Of a stretch of 64,000 bases of DNA, positions 57,544-64,000 are shown piece after piece (position 1 is the first letter of the stretch; the number at the start of each line of letters is the position of its first letter). Position numbers and translations under genes: made by a program. A model generated the notes under the pieces. The model had not been told where the DNA came from. It made no database searches and worked only from the letters and a program-made list of their open reading frames with translations. This DNA is from Asterella californica (Eukaryota > Streptophyta > Marchantiopsida > Marchantiales > Aytoniaceae): the NCBI GenBank assembly GCA_036924285.1, contig JAYKYS010000006.1, positions 20,868,001 to 20,932,000 of the forward strand. Reading direction: 5' to 3'.

Positions 57544-58597
57544 TCATTCATCCACCGGGTCTACATCTTGAGATAAAGACTCTCTTTGTAGTATCAAAAA
57601 ATTATGTAGCACTCCACATGCAAGTACAACTCTAGGCACTTGCTTGAGTCGCATAGGACAGTCACGAAGTATAGTCCATCTTCATTTCAGATGACCAAAT
57701 GCATTTACGATTTTCACTTGTACTTTTGATGTGTACTTGTCAAATTCATTTTTGAGTGTAGTTCCTTGATGCATATGTCGCTGAAATCGTTTGATAAACC
57801 ACTCTCTGATAAGATAAGCGGTATCGTCAAGTAACACAGGAGGTATAACGATTGCACCATTCTCTCCACTCATTGTAAATGTTTGCTCAACAAGAATTCG
57901 CTTTGTTTCCACCAACTGATATAAACTTGACTGTCGTAAATGTGCAGCATCGTGAGTAGAGTCAGGCATGGTGCAACATAAGTTCCAAAACTTTAGATCG
58001 GAATCGCATACTCCTTGTAGCAAGAATGAGTAATTAGAGTGACGATTCCTATAGTGTTTTGAAAGATAATTTTTGTGGTGGTTTGTGTCTCAATTTTATT
58101 TGGGAACCATCAATGTCATCTATTATTTGTGAGATTTCACAAATCTGTTCAAACTTGCTCCTAATGTTTTTATTCTCTATAATATCTGGTCTACGTATAT
58201 ATTTGGAGTATAATTTACTTCTATTGGTAAGAATATCAATAATCATCGTCGTGTGTTTCACTATAGTCGATTCTCTAATGCAGTATATGTCGCTAAGAGT
58301 CCTTAACAAAGCATTATGTGCAAAGCGATAGATCACTATTGTCACACATTTGGCTAGTTCCATTTGCTTTCTTGTTGCATGCCATTCGTTGATAATAGGC
58401 ATGAAAGGTTTTATCTCGCTGACTAGTTTCGTAAAGTTTTTATGCGACATCCTGTATTGTTTTCTCATATGAGTATCCAAAAAATAAATATTCATGTGCC
58501 ATATTTGCTTATGAATCACGTCCCACCATGTGTTTTGTTTAGGTATTATCCAAAACTCTCTAGATGTTATCACGATAGTATGCACATTCTCCAACAC
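57544..58597 (-). pseudogene. PIF/Harbinger transposase (DDE_Tnp_4), inactivated
   Basis: Minus strand. The first part (58049-58597) has YRMSHKNFTKLVSEIKPFM, TIVIYRFAHNALLRTLSDIY and IDDIDGSQIKL, the last carrying the first catalytic Asp. A one-base frameshift near 58050-58070 moves to YRNRHSNYSFLLQGVCDSDL, then PDSTHDAAHLRQSSLYQ with the second Asp (57682-58060). The third catalytic residue is changed: KIVNAFGHLK has Val where the family has Glu (KIENAFGHLK). A TGA at 57682-57684 replaces the Gly of GRW. The frame then continues through CGVLHNFLILQ to a normal stop at 57544-57546. It is convergent with ORF1, as in many Harbinger elements. Confidence 0.88.
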
Positions 58598-59562
58598 TTG
58601 GATGAACTAAAACAACATGAGAAATTCATGATCAGTATCATAGTCCAATGAATCGGTCATGAATGTAACGAGTTTTCTTGTTTCAAAAAGTCGTCCACTC
58701 ATAAACCAGAGGAAAATAAAGTCCCACAGATCCATTTTCCCAAATCTGTATGTCCGTTGTTTGTCTTAGAAACGAGATAAAGCAAGACGTTGCTGTAGAT
58801 GGTGAGATTTTTTTCAGATTTAATAATCTCAAAAGAAGTTTACAATAAGAGAAAAAATATAAAAATGAAATCACAATAAAAATATAACATAAATTATTCT
58901 GAAAGAAAAAAAGACAAAATCTCTGTGTCAAAAAATATACTATCTTCAAACAAGATACAAAAATGAGAACTAAATCAAAACTCGCCAAAAATAAAAAGAT
59001 GTATGACTTTCAAACAAAACATAAAAATGAAAGAAATGAAAACTAGGTCAAAACTCATCGAAAACAAAAAAGTATTTTTTTGATGTTAGTTAAACTAATT
59101 TTATCAAATTCGTTTTACTCTTAATTTCTAATTCTTTTGGTCTTGAAACGGTGAGAGTGGATCATTATTACGGACTCGCATTCACATAACCCTTTTACTT
59201 CATGCATTTTCGCACCTGACTTACACCTTACTTACGTCCGCGAAGTTTCTCAGGTGAGTCGGGAAAAAAACTTCTCAACAGGAATAGGACTCTAGATATA
59301 GAGAGACGGAGAGAACGAGAAGAGAAGGTATTCATGGGGCCTCAATCGTGGCTCGTACAGAGTATGGCCACTCCAGTCCAATCCACGCCACTCCACTCGT
59401 CTTTGCATGGATAGTTAGGGAGGGTATGTCCGATTCCAGGAATCTTGTTGACCAATTGCATCCGACGGTTTTTTGGTGGCTGTCCGCTCAGTCTTGACTT
59501 CATTGCATTCCCGAGTGACGGATACCTTTATCGGTGGATTTGATTTCAGGACACTGTTCGCC
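58598..59562. other. Intergenic and leader of the phosphatase gene
   Basis: AT-rich to about 59.1 kb, probably the rest of the Harbinger element (its inverted end was not identified), then GC-richer sequence forming the promoter and 5' leader of the phosphatase gene. Confidence 0.5.
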
Positions 59563-61846
59563 ATGGCTGCAAAGGTGGATCCTTACGGTGTGCTCTTTGT
59601 CTGCTTGGGTGAGTACCGATACTTGTCTAATTGCCTTGAGTTAGAAACTTAATTGACTGATGGAGTTCATGGTGTTGTGTGCTCGGTCCAGAAGGAAGGG
59701 AGAGAGAGTTGAGTGAATTTCTTCAGTCAGAGACGGTCAAGGGGCCAGAGAAGTCGCTTTCGAATCGAGGAATTCGAAAAATGTCGTGTAAAATTGGCGG
59801 AGAGTCGAGTGCTCTGTGCGCAAAGACTCTGCTGTTGAGCAAATAGCCCTCCTCTTCTGACGTGTGGAGTGGAAAATCTTAGGAAACATATGCAGGAGTC
59901 CATCTGCGGAGGCAGTATTCATTAATGCCGTCAAGAAGAGAGGCTTGGAGGCGAACTTCAAAATCGATTCTGCTGGGACAATCAACTACCATGAGGTACA
60001 CGGTTGAACATCACAATCTCTGTGGATGTGTGTTTGAGCATTAGCTTTACAGTTCTCCGTTGTTTTCTCCTTCCTCATTGTTTTGAAGATTGGAGAGTCT
60101 GTGCCATTCAGTCAGCGTGACTGACTTTTGGGTGAAGGGTAACCCAGCAGATTCCAGGATGAGGGCCGCAGCTCTCAAACGGGGAGTGAAGATTGAATCC
60201 ATTTCCAGACCTGTCCGTCCTACGGATTTCAAGGAGTTTGATGTTATCCTCGCTATGGACAAAATGAACAGAGGTAACCTAGTTCAAAGCAGAGAGGATA
60301 TCATCTCTGTTTGAATTCACTGCTAATTCACAAAGATGTTGGTTTTATATTCCTTACTCATGGGCATGGATTCTCGATTTAGTTCGGGCAAGGGACGAAA
60401 CATGAGGCGGGATTACTTGGACTTACTCCTTTTGACTTATAGAGGAAATATTAGACAGTGCCCACATGTTGGAAAAAGATCTTCAAGTACTAAGGGATAA
60501 CCCTCTTTTTCTGTAGCTTTTTGCTGAAAGTGATGTGAATTGACCCCGCAGAGGATCTATATAGGCTGCACAAGGGATGGAAATCGAGAGCAGAGCTCCC
60601 GGAACTTACGCCTGACAAGGTTAGTTTTGTCTTGCAACTTACTGGCATAAATCATAGCAAATACTGGTGTATCTTCATGCATACGTGGTCGAATTTTGGG
60701 TTGCCTCTGCACTCAGTTGTATGGCAAGGACAAGGTGAGGAGATTTTTAATTCTTTATCTTGTGGAATAAGGACCGACAATTCACTTTCTCCTGCGTTAC
60801 CTTACTTCTCACATTACTGATTATTGTCTTTATTATTGTCACTAACAAAGGGAGTTTATGCTGACACCGAAACTCGTACTTCCCATATGTGTTCCACAAC
60901 ACTGGTTTTAGAGTGTTCTTGACCTTCAGTCGCGTGATATAGATCAATTTTTCCACCTCCCACATGGTTTTGTTATGAAATGTGCCTTAGTAAGATGAAC
61001 TCATAAAGGTTATCGATGGCAAAGTTAAGGGTTGTTCATTCGGTCAGGCACCAAGCTCTCAAATATCTTACAAGCTGCTGTTATACCTCATGAAGATAAA
61101 GTTAGTTAAGAGGGACAACTCTTAAGGATTATCCATACTGGCAAGTTAGAAATGCCTGCAGTTAAGGTTGTATATACGGTCAGACAGCAAGCTCTTAAGA
61201 TATCTTACTGTTGTACCTTATGATCAATGTATCTTCAGTCGCGAATCTGTGTATAATTTGCTTGTTAGAATATACTTGGATTCTGGGTGCATTTACGGAA
61301 GGTATGTACTCCGTGAGGCATTGTGAACTGCCACCGTGTTGTGAATCTTCTGATCATTCTATACCTGACTGTCTCATATTCTATACCAACCGTGTCTCTC
61401 TGTTGTTGCAGGTGCAAATGATGTGTGATTTCTGTAGAACACACGACACTAAGGAAGTTCCTGATCCATACTACGGTGGCCCTGAAGGCTTTGAAGAGGT
61501 CAGCTGGACTATCTCACAGCCTGATCGTTTTCACTCCCCTCTGTGTTTCAAGCTCCACTTGTGTTGTCCCTTCGTATCTGTCTAAGAGAATCAGTAGAAA
61601 TGCTTTGATCGATAGAAATGCTTTCTTTCTGAGGGGGGACTTTCTAAGTTTGATGATAAGCTTTCTCTACACAAGTTGGCAGGCTTTGGGTCTTCACTTT
61701 GATCTAATTTTGAGAATCCAGTAGACTTACTTGTTGCACGGGTCACCACTTCATGTTATTTACTCTTTCTTTCTGTGCAGGTCCTTGATCTGTTGGAAGA
61801 TGCATGCGAGGGCTTGCTAGATTCGATCCTGGCCAAGAAACCCTAA
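59563..61846 (+). CDS. Low-molecular-weight protein tyrosine phosphatase, six exons, 171 aa
   Basis: Exons are 59563-59608, 59883-59995, 60138-60273, 60552-60619, 61412-61498 and 61781-61846, all with GT-AG introns and joining in frame (516 bases including TAA). The ATG is in GCCATGG context. The P-loop VCLGNICRSPSAEAVF (CX5R, across the first junction) is at residues about 13-28, with nucleophile Cys, Arg and Ser. Next come KIDSAGTINYHEGNPADSRM, MDKMNREDLY, and the general-acid loop EVPDPYYGGPEGFEEV with catalytic Asp and the two Tyr. The C-terminal helix follows (LDLLEDACEGLLDSIL). Length and all motifs match this cytosolic family, which removes phosphate from phosphotyrosine and small phosphomonoesters. 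There is no targeting peptide. It is intact and the only clearly conserved enzyme gene of the window. Confidence 0.95.
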
Positions 61847-64000
61847 TTGCTCTGACCGAGAAATCTGTTTCTCTGATAGATTATCTAGAACGGTACACTT
61901 AGCTGTTTACTCTGTATCATGGAATTTGATTCGATTCTGTATCTTGTTACCCTCTCGTAACAGGCATCTAAAAGTCCTTTCTAGCTAACAAACCAGGGTA
62001 CAGCTGGAGAAAATTTCACTTGGTTTGCACTCCACCTACCTCAAGATTAAGCGCCCATAAAGACGGGTTCTGATGGCACCGGTGGCAAGAAGCATCCATC
62101 ATTGCATTTCATACATTTTCAGGTTCGTCAAGGTCACTGTTTATATTCCATTTGTCCAGGATTACCTTCTTTCCGAGTATCCAAGTATAACCTTCATCAG
62201 TGCCTGGTTTGGTTTACGAGCCTGACAGTGATAGAGATGGGCCGCCTGCTCCAACACAAACACCGCCTGCTCCATCATATCTGGAACATCATTGATTGAG
62301 CCGAGGGTTTCCACAATATCGAAGACTATTCTGCGTATATATAGCGAGTCAATACAGGTTAGCCATAAAATCTTCACAACCTGTCCCGAGCATCTCCTGC
62401 CGCAGCTTGACCGTCATAGCGACCCCTTGTGGTGCCTGATATCTGCATCATGTTACTTTACGTCCCTACGCGTGCTCGAGTGTACACATCCCAACGGATC
62501 AGTATAGCTGATCTAGGTCTGCTATAGGTGAGTTGAAAAGTGAGGGCAAACGCTGTCAGCTTGATACTTACTCGAGAAGGGAACGCGGTAAGGTACGTCA
62601 AGGAAAGAAAGAACTGAGAGTTTGAGATAGAGCTCTCTCTCCCTGTTGCAGTGTATTCACGAGGATCTTGGATAAGAGGTCTTTGTCGTCACCTTGCCGG
62701 AGCGGCAAATGGGGTCGGTCCGCACGGGCGTCCACTTTACTTGGGCGCGTGGACCTTGACAAACGACAAGGTTCTCATAGAGCCAGCCCGCGAAATGTAT
62801 TCTTCCTGGTTACCAGCGCTATTTCTAGGGACATAAGAGTGTTGAACGTAGCAATCTTAGAGAAACAGCAGTGGAGATATATGGATATCTTTTCTTTTCG
62901 AATGAATTCGAGTGATTGTTCGGGAACGTAGATCTAGAAGAACATCGATATATTCCTTCTTCTCGAGAGAATTCGAGTGATTGTTTCAAGTTATGATTTT
63001 CACTGAACAAGAAACGCGGAGAGAATTGGTTGCTTGGTTGAGATTTCGATTGCCGTGCGGTTAGCTTCTACCCGTGAAATTGCCGTAAGACCAACAGTGA
63101 GGAGAATCCTTTTGCTTTGACAGTGATAGTCCTTGGGGAGGACTCCTTTTGTGGATGGATTCGATTCCTCGAGAGAAGTTAAGCGTGCTTCAAATTTTTT
63201 GAGAGCCTTTTACGTTTGATGCGATTCTGTACGTTCTTTGTGGGTGAGCTTCATCGTGTAGAGCGAGATCGTACTGACTGGAAGAACTGACAAAAAGTAC
63301 ACGTGTATACTCCCAGGGATCCCATCTGTAACCCAACACATGCGGAAGCTAGAGACACCACATGAGTCCCGACGGAGTATTTGGTACAGGAAAACCAGCG
63401 TAAGGAACATCGTGGAATCCACCACTCGCTCACGGTGCTTTAGCAGGCGGATACGTTTACGCATAGAACAATGCACGCACTCATAAGCCCACTGCTTGAT
63501 GGGGTCTTTCGACCCGTTTGCTATTCATTGTGTCGCGTGTTCTCCCTCGTAAGCCCACTGCCCTAGGCTGGTTCAGAGCATCTCCAGAGCGCCAGCTGAA
63601 TCGTTGACGAATCTTTGACCTCGAACCGAGTCGAGTGTGTGGCTTACGTTGCCCCTAAGTCTACGTAGGGTAAGGCATTAGGGCCACTCAAACCCAACCG
63701 TAAACTATTTTCCAGCTTAGGGTCACTCTAACCAGTTCCTACGGTGAAGTTTAGAGGGTTTAGATGAGAAGATGTTAAGTGTAAATTGTCAAGGATTAGT
63801 CATTCAATCTAAATATTTTAACGATATAAATTTTGTAAACTTTACTGTATATAAATTGATTATGATAAATAATCATAATTTATGCATTCAATAATATGAT
63901 TCACGTGTCAAAGATGTATTTAAAGATTTAAATATAAATCATACAAATTTTATAACAACACTGTGATATGCATAAGTTTGAAACGAGGTGATAAAACTCG
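61847..64000. other. Downstream region, no further gene
   Basis: Contains the phosphatase 3' region, then GC-balanced DNA to about 63.7 kb and AT-rich DNA to the end. ORFs (62651-62836, 63210-63476 minus and others) have no recognisable domain. AGAATTCGAGTGATTGTT occurs twice (about 62904 and 62969), a small direct repeat with ATCGATAT-like surroundings. Confidence 0.5.

Noticed and set aside
1..64000. CRISPR array, prophage, rRNA operon or bacterial-style operon
   Set aside because: No regularly spaced identical short repeats, no rRNA-like stretch, and the genes are spliced; the window is eukaryotic nuclear DNA.

Overview
This is nuclear DNA of a green-lineage eukaryote, most likely a streptophyte (land plant or charophyte-grade alga). 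The evidence is: spliced genes with GT-AG introns, a plant-style F-box/LRR gene, two LTR retrotransposons primed by initiator tRNA-Met in the plant manner, a Mutator-like element (MULE) with long inverted ends, PIF/Harbinger elements, a short plant-type telomeric repeat (TTTAGGG) and a fragment resembling plastid atpI. Species cannot be fixed from the window alone.

Only two host genes look intact: a two-exon F-box/LRR gene at 34533-36733 (524 aa) and a six-exon low-molecular-weight protein tyrosine phosphatase at 59563-61846 (171 aa). Nearly everything else is mobile DNA or its debris.

Layout. 1-12.5 kb: AT-rich intergenic DNA with a compound inverted repeat (159-435), a scattered family of two-hairpin MITEs and an atpI-like plastid fragment. 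12.5-24.7 kb: inverted ends of about 275-305 bp (12543-12818 and 24421-24725) bracket a decayed MURA-like transposase (minus strand), an unrecognised plus-strand ORF cluster, a PP2C-like fragment and exons of a plasma-membrane H+-ATPase. This is best read as a very large gene-capturing MULE. 26.3-33.4 kb: a very young Ty3/gypsy chromovirus (LTRs differ at one base in 944) with an intact 1545-codon gag-pol, whose C-terminal chromodomain is cut by two stop codons. 33.4-40.2 kb: the F-box gene, higher-order tandem repeats, a long foldback and a SINE with a perfect 15-bp target duplication. 41-47 kb: remnants of a second PIF/Harbinger system and unrecognised ORFs. 47.9-58.6 kb: a PIF/Harbinger element (Myb/SANT-like ORF1 plus strand, transposase minus strand) split by an old Ty1/copia element. 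The copia has itself received a 2.8-kb insertion carrying a heat-shock-element array and a TATA box, and later a 773-bp tandem duplication. 59.5-64 kb: the phosphatase gene and gene-poor DNA.

Two themes run through the window. First, nested insertion gives a readable chronology (Harbinger, then copia, then decay, then internal duplication). Second, nearly all inferred stop codons in the elements fit C-to-T or G-to-A changes at Trp, Arg and Gln codons, the pattern expected from deamination of methylated cytosine. The most novel-looking objects are the heat-shock-element promoter inside the copia, the oversized MULE with several captured genes, and the young chromovirus with a nonsense-split chromodomain.
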